NCBI GenBank assembly: GCA_004026145.2
Contig: CP034996.1
Span: 4,441,081 to 4,505,080 of the forward strand
Direction: 5' to 3'
Origin: Takifugu bimaculatus
Taxonomy: Eukaryota > Chordata > Actinopteri > Tetraodontiformes > Tetraodontidae
DNA: 64,000 nucleotides
The notes beneath the pieces are model-generated. The model saw only the letters and a list, made by a program, of their open reading frames with translations. It was not told where the DNA came from and did no database searches. Shown piece by piece: positions 38,458 to 50,205 of the stretch; positions within the stretch are counted from its first letter, which is position 1; each line of letters begins with the position of its first letter. The position numbers were made by a program, and so were the translations under genes.

Positions 38458-39141
38458 CTACAGTTACAAGGCGACTGTAGAAGTGGCCGGACTGGTTGGA
38501 CTGGACTCCGTGTAAACACTGCTCTCTGAACCCTGACAGGCTTCCTGCTGCAAGCTAAAATACTACAGCAGTTTTGGGAGAGGAAGGAGAGCCTGGAACG
38601 ACTTTGAAACTCTGCTGGAGCTGGCGGCGTCTGTTTGTTTATGAGGTGGTCCCTTCACATTCCTGCAGCACCTTAGGCTGCATTTTTGTTTGTTAGACTG
38701 TAACCGGTTTGAGACAATGGCGATTCAGGCTGAAAACAATAGGTGGAAATCCAGCTGCAGAGAGGTGTGTGTGCCGGCCCAGCACAGATGAGCCACATGA
38801 GAAATGTGAGAATAAAGGAAACTGTCAGGGAAATGGAAGCGTGTTTTGGCACAGAGGCCACTTCTTGTGCTTTTTCAGTCTCTCTCTCTCTCCTCCCTCC
38901 TTGTTCAACCTGCTTATCTGAACTGGGCAGGGCTCGATATACTCCCAGCAGAGGGGGAGGGCCTTGTCTGCTTTCAATCAATAACCTGTGGAATTCAGAA
39001 ATACAAGTAGGTCCTGTCTCTGGCAGGCTGTACCACACTCTCGAGGGCGGGCTCCCAGGCACACTCGACGGACTTTCTCGTCTGCTCTTGGCATTCTCTG
39101 TCGGTTTCCCACAGGTCCGCCTGTGTTTGCAGCCCATCACA
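36242..39141. other. Shared upstream region of the divergent TRIM pair
   Basis: The two TRIM start codons are about 2.9 kb apart and point away from each other, so this interval must hold both promoters and both 5' non-coding exons. The plus gene has an acceptor ending CCCACAG about 30 bp before its ATG. Contents otherwise are a TG microsatellite (38429-38457), a G run near 37645 and no other recognisable gene. Confidence 0.6.
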
Positions 39142-41998
39142 ATGGCCGATCACACGTCGCCAGACTACTTCAGCTGCACCCTGTGCCTCAGCCTTCTCAG
39201 GGACCCTGTGGCCATCCCGTGTGGCCACAGTTTCTGTATGGACTGCATCAGCGGCTACTGGAACGAAGCCGACTACACAGGGATATACATTTGTCCTCAG
39301 TGTAAGATTACCTTCACCCAGAGGCCCGTGCTGCGGCCCAATGCCACTCTGAGCATGGTGGCCGAGAAGATCAAGAAGAGCGGCCTGAACCTGAACGCCA
39401 ACGCAGCCCAGGACAGCGTCTACGCCGGGGCCAGCGACGTCCCCTGTGACTTCTGCATGGGGAAGAAGCTGAAGGCTGTCAAGTCCTGTCTTAACTGTCT
39501 GGCGTCCTACTGCGAGAAGCACCTGAAGCCGCACTACGAGTCGGCCACGTTCAAGAGGCACAAGCTTGTGGACGAGCTGGGAAACCTGGACAGGAAGATC
39601 TGCCCGCAGCACCAGAAGTCCCTGGAGCTGTTCTGCAGAACGGACCAGATGTGCATCTGCGCTATCTGCACAGTCAGTGAGCACAGGGGCCACGACATCG
39701 TCTCTGCGGAGGCAGAGAGGAGCGAGAAGCAGGTAAGAACCCTTCGCTTTCACACGCTAAAAACCAAAGTAGGACCACGATTTCAGGTCCCAAACCCCTC
39801 TGTTAGGTTCTCTTCTCTGTTTTTCCTGGAATACGTTTGAGGCAACCCGTGGTCAGATTATCAGGTGAACACAAACAGGCGGTTTTTGCTGGAGCCCGAC
39901 GGCTCGCTGGACTTTGACCCGTTTGACCAATGCTATCAGCTAAAGCGGCGGGCCCTGAGCGCCAAGAGGAGCGCTCTGTGATTGGAGGCGCGGGGGCAGT
40001 GTCACCAGAGCCTGCTGTTCCAGCGGTGGGAGAGACGCACAGAAACCAGACAATTCCTTCCGCTCCAGTTCGTTCCCACCTGCGGGAGTCACGATAGTGG
40101 AATGTCAAGGTCTTCCACGGCTAGCCAATCACAGCAGAACCACAGCCGTGCACTTTCAAACGCGCAGCCAGTAAAGTGGAGATAAGATGGACGCAGAGGA
40201 CAAACTTTTAATGTGTGAGGGAGTTTTATGGAGCCAAAGGTGTTTGAAGGACCCTTCCACAACACAAAGTCTTCAAAGCTCCCCCATTAGAAGATTTATA
40301 ATCTGAATCTCACTCTATCTCCCGCTCTCTCCCCTCCCCCTCCTCTGTCCACCCCCCCCCCAACAGATTCCCCACATTCCTCAAGCTTATCTTGAAGAAT
40401 GGGTTGGTGGGCTTGAGTAAAAGCTGAATTAGAACCCCTCTATTCTGCACATCAGTGCCGTGCGCACCTTGAAACATCTCTTTACAAATCAGGCGGCCGC
40501 AGCTTCGCATTCCTAAAATGGCCAGAATTCCATTAGAGATTCCCCCCGCGAGCTCCCTCCGAGATAAAAGCTGCCAGCGTTAAGAAGGAACTCTGAATGG
40601 GGTGAATTAGATGTGCCAAAAAAAGGCCTCCCTGAGATCTTCCACCATGAGAAAGAATGTCTGTTGCTGCGGCAGCAAAATGGGAGGCGGAACGAATGAG
40701 AAGTTCGTGAAGTGATGTGACCGCGTTTTTATCTGCAGAAACTCTTGGGAGTGTCTCAAGCTGAGATCAGACAGAAATGTCAGGAGAGGGTGAAGGAGCT
40801 GGAGGAGCTGAAGACGGCTGTGGATTCACTGAAGGTGATGATGATGGTGGTGGTGGTGGTCAACGAGGCCGCTCCCGTCTTATAGTTTAAGTTGTGTCCA
40901 GAATTCGGCCCAGAGGGCCATGGTGGAGAGCCAGAAGATGTTCGAGGACATGATCCGCTCCATCGACAGGATGAGGTCAGAGGTGACCAAGCTGATCGGC
41001 ATCAATGAAAAGGCGGCGTTCAACCAGGCCGAGGCTCTGATCGAACGGCTGGAGCAAGAGATCGACGAGCTGAAGAAGAAGGAGTCCGGCCTCAAGCAGC
41101 TGTACAGCACCGACGACCACATCCACTTCCTGCAGGTACCTAAAGAGACGGCGGGATCTGGTCGTTCCGCCATCGTCCTCGTCAGCCGACTCACCACGCG
41201 CTCTTCTTCCCCCTCAGAACTTCAACTACCTCTGCACCCCCACCGACGACGGCTTCATACCCCGCGTGAGCCTGAACCCCGACTTCTCCTTCGCTGCCGT
41301 CAGGAAAGCCGTGGCCGAGATCAAGGAGCGCCTGGAGGAGTTCGGCCGGGAGGAGCTGCTCAAGATCTCCAAGTCAGGTGTGACTCCAGCGACGGACGTA
41401 CGCAAACAAGGGAGGCGTCCGTTTTAATAAACGAGAATGTGGCGTGTGTTGCAGTGAGCGAGATGCCGGTGTACACGACCGAGAGCCGGACGTTGGACAG
41501 GAGGAGCAGAGGTGAGCGGCAGGTTAATGATCCTTTAGGTTGATGGTGGAGCCGTGAGTCAACGCGGGCCAGTCAGAACCACGTTGCTCCGGCAACCTCG
41601 GGTCATGACGTCAAACTTGCACACTTTCCCCAGGACCTCCAATTCTAATTCAGCTTCTTTTTTACTAAGAAAACTAACAGAACTCTTTGTGCAGGTGTAG
41701 CTAAAGAAGTGACGACTGATGGTGTTTCTTCAGAGCCGAAGAGCAGAGCTGACTTTCTAAAGTGTAAGTGTCCCCGCACACGTCGGTCTAACGCTCCCAC
41801 GCGGTCGGAGAGGATGACGAGATGATTGCGCTCTCCTCCAGCCCCCCATCAGCAGGAGGGTCCCCCTACATGAGCCTGGTCCTGCTCAAGGTTTCTTCCT
41901 GTTAAAGGGGAGTTTTTCCTGCCACTGTTGCTTGTCTGGGGTTAGGCCCTGGGATTCTGGAAAGCGCCTTGAAACAATTTTGATTGTATAAGACGCTA

Positions 41999-42029
<31 letters not shown>

Positions 42030-42557
42030 TTTGCAGACTTCTGCCAGCTGAAGCTGGACCCCAACACGGCCTACAAGGAGCTGTACATCTCTGAGAACAG
42101 CAGGAAGGTCATCCGCACCAGAGACCTGCAGCCCTACGCGGACACCTCCGACAGGTTCGACAGCTTCGCCCAGGTGCTGTGCAGGGAGGCGCTCTCCGGC
42201 GGGCGCTTCTACTGGGAAATCGAGTGGAACGGGGAGTTCTCCATCGGGGTGGCCTACCGCAGCATCAGCCGGAAGGGCAAAGGCTCCATGTGCCTGCTGG
42301 GCTACAATGACAAATCCTGGAGTCTGCTGTGCTCTGACACGGGCTACTCTGCCTGGCACAACCGGGTGGACAAAAGCATCAGCGCCCCCCACTCCCCCCG
42401 GATAGGCGTGTACCTGGACCACAGCGCGGGCGTGCTGGCATTCTACAGCATCAGCAGCAGCATGACGCTCCTGCACAGGTTTGAGACCACCTTCGTGGAG
42501 CCCCTCTACCCAGGCTTCGGGGTGGGGACCTCCGTCAAGATCTGCAATCTCAAATGA
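39142..42557 (+). CDS. finTRIM-like RING E3 ubiquitin ligase with B30.2 domain (paralogue)
   Basis: Exons are 39142-39732, 40739-40834, 40902-41135, 41218-41377, 41455-41511, 41734-41763 and 42037-42557 (TGA), giving 562 residues, all in phase. Exon 1 carries the RING (CTLCLSLLRDPVAIPCGHSF), B-box 1 (CDFCMGKKLKAVKSCLNC) and B-box 2 (CPQHQKSLELFC). Exons 2-4 form the coiled coil and the last exon the PRY/SPRY domain (LDPNTAY, WEIEW, IGVYLDHSAGVLAFY). Exons 2, 3 and 4 have exactly the same lengths (96, 234, 160 bp) as in the divergent neighbour, which with about 80% identity in the B-box region shows duplication with inversion. The linker after exon 4 differs: two short exons (57 and 30 bp) replace one of 126 bp. 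A longer in-frame extension upstream of this ATG crosses the acceptor and is not used. Confidence 0.93.
41850..42031 (+). mobile_element. Retroposon 3' tail (LINE/SINE-like) in TRIM intron
   Basis: The block resembles the widespread fish repeat with 'AGGTTTCTTCCTGTTAAA', 'GAGTTTTTCCTGCCAC', 'AAGCGCCTTGA' and 'CGCTATATAAATAAA' motifs. It ends in tandem TTGAT units, as is usual for the 3' ends of such non-LTR retroposons. It occupies most of the last intron and its tail ends only about five bases before the splice-site AG. Confidence 0.75.
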
Positions 42558-43132
42558 ACATCTTTGTGGCAAAGATTTGACATCAAACTGCTTTTGGAAT
42601 ATTTATTTTTGCAGCTATACCAAACCAAGCCTTTTTTTTTTAAAAAAAGAAAGAAAAATATGTATATACTTGCTGACACGCTCACGTTTTTAAGAAATGC
42701 ACGACTTCATAATCCCACAAGTACAAGACGTCGATTTGAATGAGCCTTTTTAAGATTCTCTTGAATGTTGAATTTCACTCAAACGTGTCACACTTACTGT
42801 GCTAAAATGTAAACGTTCTATATTCTCACACAACATGATGTTATAAGTCATGATATAACCAGAGGTACATTTGCCAGTAGTAACACTCATTTGACCAATA
42901 TTGCTGCATTAGTGTGAAATATTTTACACTCTTACGCGTGATTTAATACATTATCGGTGCATGAATACATTATGAGTTCAACCCTCACAGAAGAACATTT
43001 CATTACTTCTTGAAATCACCACCTTTGAACTAACTTTTAATTTTATGTTTACTTGTTTAATGGACCGTCGCAGTATGACCGATATCATAGAAATTTGTTT
43101 TGTAAAAAAACATTTATTCGTCTGTGGTTTGA

Positions 43133-43138
43133 AATAAA
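43133..43138 (+). terminator. Polyadenylation signal of the plus-strand TRIM gene
   Basis: AATAAA about 576 bp after the stop codon closes an AT-rich 3' UTR-like stretch. Confidence 0.6.
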
Positions 43139-43578
43139 GCCCTAGATGAGTAAGCTTGTGTTGGTTTAATATTTATTCATTCATGTTTTCCTTCCTAAAT
43201 GGTGGGTAAAGTACGTGAACAGCGTGCAGCAAACACCTCCCCCTGGCGGCCGCCTGCGGGAAACGCATCGTTTTCTGTAGTTTTAATAGTCCAAATATAA
43301 TAGTAGCAACTGTCATCGTTCCTACATATTCAAATATGCGTTTTGCTAAAATATATTACTGTTTGCCTTTAAAAGCCAGAACCAATGACAAATCAAGCAC
43401 TAAATCACCGTGGACTGTTGGAAATGCTAACATAGAATAGAAGCATTACAGGATTAAAGGTTTCCCTACGAAATGTAGAAACCTAAATCTATAAACATAA
43501 GTTTGATTTGAAAAAATTGGTAGGAGCTCTACAAAAAGCAGTGATTCAGAAAGAGTTGTTTTAAACAATAAATATGCA

Positions 43579-43584
43579 TTTATT
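43579..43584 (-). terminator. atp5mg: atp5mg polyadenylation signal (minus strand)
   Basis: TTTATT on the plus strand reads AATAAA on the minus strand, about 66 bp after the atp5mg stop codon. Confidence 0.65.
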
Positions 43585-43649
43585 GGTTCCCAGAATTCTT
43601 AGAGGAAGATGTTCACACACATTTAAGAGGAAAAACGGATCGTCCACAC

Positions 43650-44676
43650 TTAGACATCATAGCCGATGATGCCTCCTTTGCCGATGCACTCTCCAATGTA
43701 GAACCACATCAGGACTTCAGTGGCGACCAGTCCGTTCCTCAGCGCATCCTGTCAGAAAGAGAGCAAACAGTCAGCCCGACCTTTCATCTTCTAACAGGCT
43801 GATCTATTTTCATCTCACACTAAAACTGGACCCCGAAAGTGATCAATACACCAGCGACATCTGCAAACATGGAAGGAGCCTCAAAGGTCAGACGCAGGTT
43901 AAACATCTGCCTCCACTGCACAATACTCAAAATTAATCTGGAAACAACGCTCTAAACTCCCTTCTACCTGCACATGCAGGTCCTCAACTACAAACATCAG
44001 ATGGGGGCCCCTCTGTGGGGAAAAAAGGTCAAAAACTGATCTTCATCCCATCAAAAATGCTGCAGCACGACTAAAACATCTAAAAGGACTTTGTTAATAA
44101 ACCATTAAAGCGCCTCAGAGAGTCAACTGGGGCTCAGGTGGGGCTCACAAACGCACCTTGACTGTGATCTGACCCACACGGCCGCTCTGGAAGCTCTTCA
44201 GGAGGCTTGAGGCCCCCTCGATGGCTTTGGGGATCTCGGCAGGGGACGGAGGGACGAGTTCCACCCGGGCGTAGTGCCAGAAGGTTGCTAGTCGGGGTTT
44301 GGAGTAGGTGACAGCGGCTACGAGAGACAGTCATGACAGTCAGTCCTGGAGGCCGGAGCTGGCGTTCCGTCCACAAACGCTTACATACACACGTCAACCA
44401 GCACATTCGCAACAGCTAAAGAGGGGAAAGCATGATTGTGACAGCTGATCCTCGGTGTTTATCTCTGTTCGCACACTTGACTCATTCAATGGATGAATGA
44501 GTCTCGGCAGATTTTAGAGCATCGCTGTCTCCACCGTGTCAATAAAGAACTACCGACGTTGACGCGTGCAGCTGAGTTACCGGTAATCCCTGACCTCAGG
44601 GTAAAATACAATAAATACACTTACCGCTAACCAGTGTGGGTACTTTAGTGACCAGCTTTTGCACCGTTTGTGCCAT
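43650..44676 (-). CDS. atp5mg: ATP synthase membrane subunit g, mitochondrial
   Basis: Subunit g is a small inner-membrane subunit of mitochondrial F1Fo ATP synthase and supports its dimerisation. Three minus-strand exons, 44625-44676, 44157-44317 and 43650-43748, sum to 312 bp. They give 103 residues, exactly the human length. The protein starts MAQTVQKLVTKVPTLVSAAV, continues with YSKPRLATFWHYARVELVPP and ends GLVATEVLMWFYVGECIGKG then GIIGYDV. The conserved C-terminal membrane helix with its GxxxG-type motif is present. All splice sites are GT/AG. The start is the only upstream ATG and matches the family. Confidence 0.97.
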
Positions 44677-45610
44677 GTTTACGCTGCGGTCGATGCTAAC
44701 TGTTTCCTGAATGTCACCTCCAGGACCAGCGCAAGGACCCCTGTAGCTGGCCACCCAGGTGCCTGTTCAGAAACCAGCACAGAGCCCAGCGCTATCATGT
44801 TTTACATGTTTTTTATGTTTTACAGTCAGGATACGGTAATACTAAATTCAGGTCTTTGCATTATAATGTAAATCTCCCTCATTTAATTCGGCCTGTCCGT
44901 CATTGTAATGAAGCATTTTGCCAGATGACCACTAGAGGGGGTAGTTGAGTATATGAGCCTTTCATGCACAGCTCCTGGTGCACAGTAACACACACGGCTC
45001 ATGGTGGCCGCACGCACGCACTTAGTGCTCTGCCACTTGTCATATGTGGGGTTATGGCGTCCTTCCTCGAAGAAAAGAAGACCGAAATAAGCAGGGTCAT
45101 CAAAGGAAAGATGTACACTGGACAGTTTACCAGTCAATTACAGGACACACACGCGCACGCGCACACGCACACAAAGGCACGGGGAGAACATGCACACTTG
45201 TATAACCTAAAATACTTTTTTATTTGTACAGAATGTTGAATCTTATAAATTTCGTATTGTTTTGGTCATTTTTTGTAGTTGCTGAACTTGCTAAGTTGAA
45301 ATTTATTTCTTTTTTAAAAAAAACAAACAACTTTATTTGCATTGTTGAACGTAGTGGAACACATTTTGTGATCATAAATAAAGACACAGTTCAGGCTTCT
45401 TTTCACAACTTTAACTGTTACGGTTAAATTCCGCTCATCTTGCGGGGTGTCTCATCAAACCCTGCAACACTGGTGAAGCTGATATCATCCAGGAGTTGTC
45501 CTTGGTCGGCTTCTGGCGAGCTTCTGTCACAAACACGTTATCTTGTATTTCTCTTCTCCGTGCTGGGAAACAAACAGGAGGTCGGTTATGAATTGTTCAA
45601 ATGGACGGTG
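44677..45610. other. Spacer between atp5mg 5' end and pdzd3 3' end
   Basis: This holds the atp5mg promoter region and the presumed pdzd3 3' UTR. A CACGCG/CACACG run lies near 45147-45172. A plus-strand open frame from about 45055 matches no family I recognise and is probably chance. Confidence 0.4.
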
Positions 45611-48600
45611 CTACTGATTCCACTTCTGCAGGCTTCGGCTTGCCTTGGCTGCGGGTGGTGTCTTCTCCTGCCTCTGGGGATGACCAGCTTGTTCTTTGAC
45701 ACGTAAAGACAGAGATCTCCCTCCTTCTTTCATCAGCATGATCACATCTTCCAAATATTCCTCTGCTACATTTTGTCCATTGACTTCCAGCACCACATCA
45801 CCCACATGTAAACCCGCTCGCTGCCCAGGGCCCCCAACAGCCACCTGCAGGAGGAAAAGGACAAATGAACCCCTGTTCTACAACTAAAAAGCAGAATACC
45901 CTGAAAGTCAGATCTATTTTATTCTATTTTCCTCCTGAAATGTTGCTCACAGTTGGATTTAAAGGCAGATCTGGGAGACAGCTATTGGTCCTCTCCTCAC
46001 CTGGCTGATAAAGGTCCCGGGCCGCCGCGGGACGCAGCCCAGATTAAAGCCAAAGCCCAAGGGGCCCTTTTGGAGAGAGCAGAGTCTGGATTTGGGTGCT
46101 TTGCCTGTTTCCTTCTGTGACGTCTGCTCAGCTGTGGAGGTTTCCTTTCTGTCAATTGCCTCGTCAGAATCCTCCTCGCAGAAGAGAAGAGGGGACAGAC
46201 CCAGCTGCAGGAGCAAGACACAGGCAGGAGACACCAACACTGAGCAGCTGCCTTCTCCATTCTGCCGCCCATTTTATGCTGAACAACTTAAACGATTCTT
46301 CTTTCCTGAGGAAAAAGGGGACTCTGGTGTCCGTTTGTTGCTGTGCTGCTGCCCACCTTGGTGTAAAACTCCAGCCCCTGTGGCGTGATGGTGGTGACAG
46401 AGACCTTTTGTCCACTCTGTCTCACCCTCTCTGCAATCTCGCCATGCTTCAGCGACTCCACGGACTCTCCGTTGACCTCCAGCAGCACATCTCCATCCTT
46501 CACGCCCGCTCTCTCTGCTGGGCCACCGCTCTCCAGCTCTTGCAGAACATGAACTGCTGTGCACAGGGGCATTATTGGGTGGAGGCTGGCCTTCAGAAGG
46601 ACCAGAAGGTTCTGCTCACTTACACGTGCGCCCAGAGGTTGCCTTTTCCAGCCGGAGAAGGAAGCCAAAGCCCCTGGAGTCCGAGAGCAGCTGGAGTTTC
46701 CTGGCGGTGTGGGGGAGGTTGTGTGGGACCCCAGGGGTGGGCAGGATGGGCATCCTCTGCTGCAGGTAGTGCTTCTCGCTCTCCCCGTCAATCACCAGGA
46801 TGGTGATGTGGTCGCCACACTTTTTCATCTGGTTGAAGACATTGTTAGCATCATTTTTGAGGTTAGAGAAAAACATAAATATATGTTTGTGGAAACCTTA
46901 AAATCCTCCTGCCATGACAACAACAGCCTCATGGCAGCATTTATTGTACTGGAACGTTAAAAGAGGGGCTGCTGCGTTTGACTTCCTACCATCCTTCTGA
47001 GCGCAGCGTGTGTGAGGCCAGACACTGTTGCTCCATTCATCCACACCAGGAGATCTCCCTTACACACCCCAGCTCTCTCCGCAGCACCTCCTCTCAGCAG
47101 GCTCACGGTGAAGCGGCTCTTCTGTCCTACAGCAACAGGAGCACTAACATCAGACTTCATGGCCTCCTGACACAGGACCTGGAGCCTCGGCCCCCCGAGT
47201 CACGTTAGCTACCGTCCGCCGGTGTGAAGCTGATGCCCAGGCCAGAGGCAGGGTCTTTGGTGATGTGGCAGAGCCTGGGGGGTTTGCAGCTTTCGCCTCG
47301 GCTCGCTCTGGCAACACTTTGGAGGTCTTGACCTTGGTAGAGGGCCTGCTCGTACCCTTCCCCATCCAGCACTAATAAACGTAACTGGTTTCCACTTAAC
47401 TTTATCTTCTGAGCCACCTGAAGGGTGACAGAGACGTTCAGAAGCAGCAGGGTAAAAAGCCCTAAAACTGAAATTCCAATGGAAATAAGGAAAAATGTTT
47501 TTACATGCTAGTTTATTTCACACAAGTCACGGGAACATACAATAATAAAGTCAGAGTGAGTAAGTTGCCATTGACAGGTGCTTTGAGCATTTTAAGACGG
47601 AGTGTTTTGCTCAAGGACACCTAAGCAGTATTCCAAAAAGGAGCTGGCTAGCACTAGCTGCTTCAGGAACCACAAGCCCTTCCTACAGACTCTACTGTCA
47701 CGACACGTCGGCAGGACTCAAACCTGCGTGGAGTCCGTCTCCTTAACCAGCCAGTGTTTATCAGAGCGCACATGCATGTGTAAATATTGCTCAAAGCAAA
47801 CAAGGGAGCACGGTTCTGAGCAGTTTAGTGCAAGTGGCTTCTGCTGATGTCTCTCCAGGCAGTGATCCAGTTACAGTGGGAAGAACACGTCCTGCTCACA
47901 CATTCAAATGTTACAGTTGAGTGATCGTGTGGCTTCTACCTCGGGGTGAGGAAGGTCGTTAACGTAGCAGTCATTGACCTCCAGCAGTCGGTCTCCATCT
48001 TGGAGGCCGCCGTGAGCTGCCGCCCCTCCCGGGCGCCACCGATCGGATGATGTGACCCAGGCGTCCCCTCTCAACCCGCAGACGGAAGCCGTAGGACTCC
48101 CCGTCGTCCTCCCGGCTGAGAAGGCACAGTCTTGGGCTGGGCGCTGAGTCTGAAGGAGCCAGAAGCATCAACCACCTGGCCGTCCCACCAAACAGCAGAG
48201 CTCACCTCAGGAATACCTGCATCGTCTGTGATGACCATCGCTGGGTTGTCTATTCCTTCTTTGGGATTAAAGCTGAATTTCCTAAAGAAGAAGAATTGTC
48301 ATTTTTGGAGATATTTCTATTCCAAGCACAATAAAGCATTTTAAAGCTCGTTAGCTGTATAATCTGACATCTTATCAACAGACCGTGAACTTTATCTCCG
48401 GCCCGGTCGTTTTGATTAGATCCAAAAGTCCTCATTCAATTCAAAGGGACATTTTTACATACAATTGTGCTTTCCAGTATTTCTTTTGTGTTGTTTTTAG
48501 TCCAAAAAAGAGTATACTTACTCTGCTACGTCTTTTCCTTCTGCCAGACCTTGAAAAAGAAGAGAATAAAGGTAGAATGTCGTTAGCAGAACCACTGGAA

Positions 48601-49981
48601 GCCGCTGTATTTACCAGAACAGCTCCTACGCATGCAGTCACCTTTACAATCTGATGTGATGTCTGATGTGATCAGCAATCAATCAGGATTCTGTTAAAAT
48701 AAGCGTACTCTCCTGCCTGTGTTGCTGCCTCTGCCAGCTAGACTTGACCTCAACAGTGCAGACTGCCTTTGTTGCCTTGGGTCAGATATCTGCTGAGCTA
48801 TCACTTCAAACGAGAAACCATAAAACAGGGTTTGACTTCATGGGATCCTGTGATCAGCCTTTGAACTCAATAAAATGTCCTGGGATTTTGCATAAAAGGT
48901 TATCATGATCCTCCAAAAAAGAGTGTTCACATGTTAAACCAGAGGAAACCAAGGTTTTCAAAAGGGAGCGTCGGTTTCCCGCCCAACCTTTTATTGCCTT
49001 TCACCTCATGAAGATGTCTGGCTCAGGGACGAGCAGCAGGCACCCTTTAGGGTGGCATGTAGCACCCTGCTGTGGGCTTCATGATGAGTCTGAGGTGTTA
49101 GTCTTCCCTGGTGGAAGTGGGCAGCAAAACTTATCTGCCCTTGCTGCTCCAAGGATCCTCCAACCTTGGACCCCGAGAGGCAGCAAACTTTGAGATTGCT
49201 TTAAATGGACAGATACAACATGATCACACGTAAAAGCAGTGCTCTAGACTTGTATTATAGAGTGTTACTTTTAAAATACATTTAAAAAGCTTCATTTGCA
49301 GCATTAGGAGTCACCTTTTGAAAAGTGCAGCGCAATTGTTGCCCCTAGTGGCCATTAGGGGAATGGCCGGTGTCCCTGTTCACTGTGTTGTTTATCTTTG
49401 CTGTGTCTACCACCAGTCCTTGGTTCTAGGACACCGAGCTGAAGTAAAGTCCATTATTCTGGCAGCAGGAGAAGCTCTGAACCTAATAATCATCTCTAAA
49501 ATGGAAAAATGGCAAATATCCACCCTGCTCCCGACACACTTTTACTCATTCATACCGCAGACACTTAGTTACATTTAATGGACTCCTGTTGACTTTTCTC
49601 CGCTATAAAATGTGTTTATGAGCTTCTCAACTCATGGCGGTTCATATATACACAAAGAGAAGCTGCATTACAAAGCTGAAAAAGCTCATTTTGATTGGGC
49701 TCAATACAAAACAAGTGCTGATTCAAAGTGAAGGAAGAGTTAAATGTTTCACTTTTGAGACGGTGACCACGGTTGGAGTCAAAACATGCACTGCAGCGCA
49801 GCAGCACACTGCAAAAAACCCCCTAACCCTAACATCTAAGATTCACTATTAAAATCTGTAAACACAAAAGCACCATCATGGAAGAGCTGGTTTTGCCTAT
49901 TTGACATTTATATATAGGTAATAACAATGAAAGAGATGAATTACCTGTTCTTGACTGCATGCTGCCTCTCGATCCGTTCAT
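45611..49981 (-). CDS. pdzd3: PDZ-domain scaffold NHERF4/PDZD3
   Basis: NHERF4 (IKEPP) is an apical four-PDZ scaffold that binds guanylate cyclase C and ion transporters in epithelia. Minus-strand exons: 49945-49981, 48522-48549, 48217-48281, 47940-48149, 47213-47417, 46990-47126, 46624-46828, 46357-46553, 46001-46204, 45611-45844. They total 506 residues once one surplus base in the fourth exon is discounted. The N-terminal FNPKEGIDNP motif typifies the NHERF group. PDZ domains start at PRLCLLSREDDGESYGFRL, PRLCHITKDPASGLGISF, KLQLLSDSRGFGFLLRLEK and RLCSLQKGPLGFGFNLG. The inter-domain LSPLLF motif matches PDZD3 rather than PDZK1. One intron is only 67 bp (48150-48216). The C-terminus ends at SLQKWNQ; a further exon cannot be excluded. 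As given, PDZ1 is frameshifted at about 48031. Confidence 0.88.
48550..49944. other. First pdzd3 intron
   Basis: This intron separates the 37-bp first coding exon from the 28-bp second. Nothing else recognisable is seen; a short MITE-like or UTR-like origin cannot be judged. Confidence 0.45.
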
Positions 49982-50205
49982 GTCATCAACACTGACAGTC
50001 GGGGAGGTCTGACGGAACCTTGACTATGCTAATGTTAGTATTCAGGGGCTGCCTTTTAAAAGACAGCCGGTTTAATGTGTAACCGCCTGACCAACTGTCC
50101 TGGATCTCCCTGCACAGTCACATCATCAGTCTTAACAGCTCAACGTTGTCCATTTGACTGAATCCTTGTTGACGAAAGATGCAGGACGACCATCGTCTGA
50201 AGAGC

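Larger units (their letters stand above)
42558..43649. other. 3' UTR of the plus TRIM gene and short intergenic space
   Basis: AT-rich sequence follows the TRIM stop, with AATAAA at 43133-43138 as the likely polyadenylation signal. It then gives way to the minus-strand atp5mg 3' end (minus-strand AATAAA at 43579-43584). The two genes converge here. No additional gene is seen. Confidence 0.55.

Noticed and set aside
38743..39141. In-frame N-terminal extension of the plus-strand TRIM gene
   Set aside because: It crosses a good splice acceptor (CCCACAG at about 39114) and lacks similarity to the family, whose proteins start just before the RING; ATG 39142 preferred.
44964..45239. Plus-strand frame containing MASFLEEKKTEISRVIKG
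   Set aside because: Short, ends in a CA-repeat-derived His/Thr stretch, no recognisable family and no splice support.
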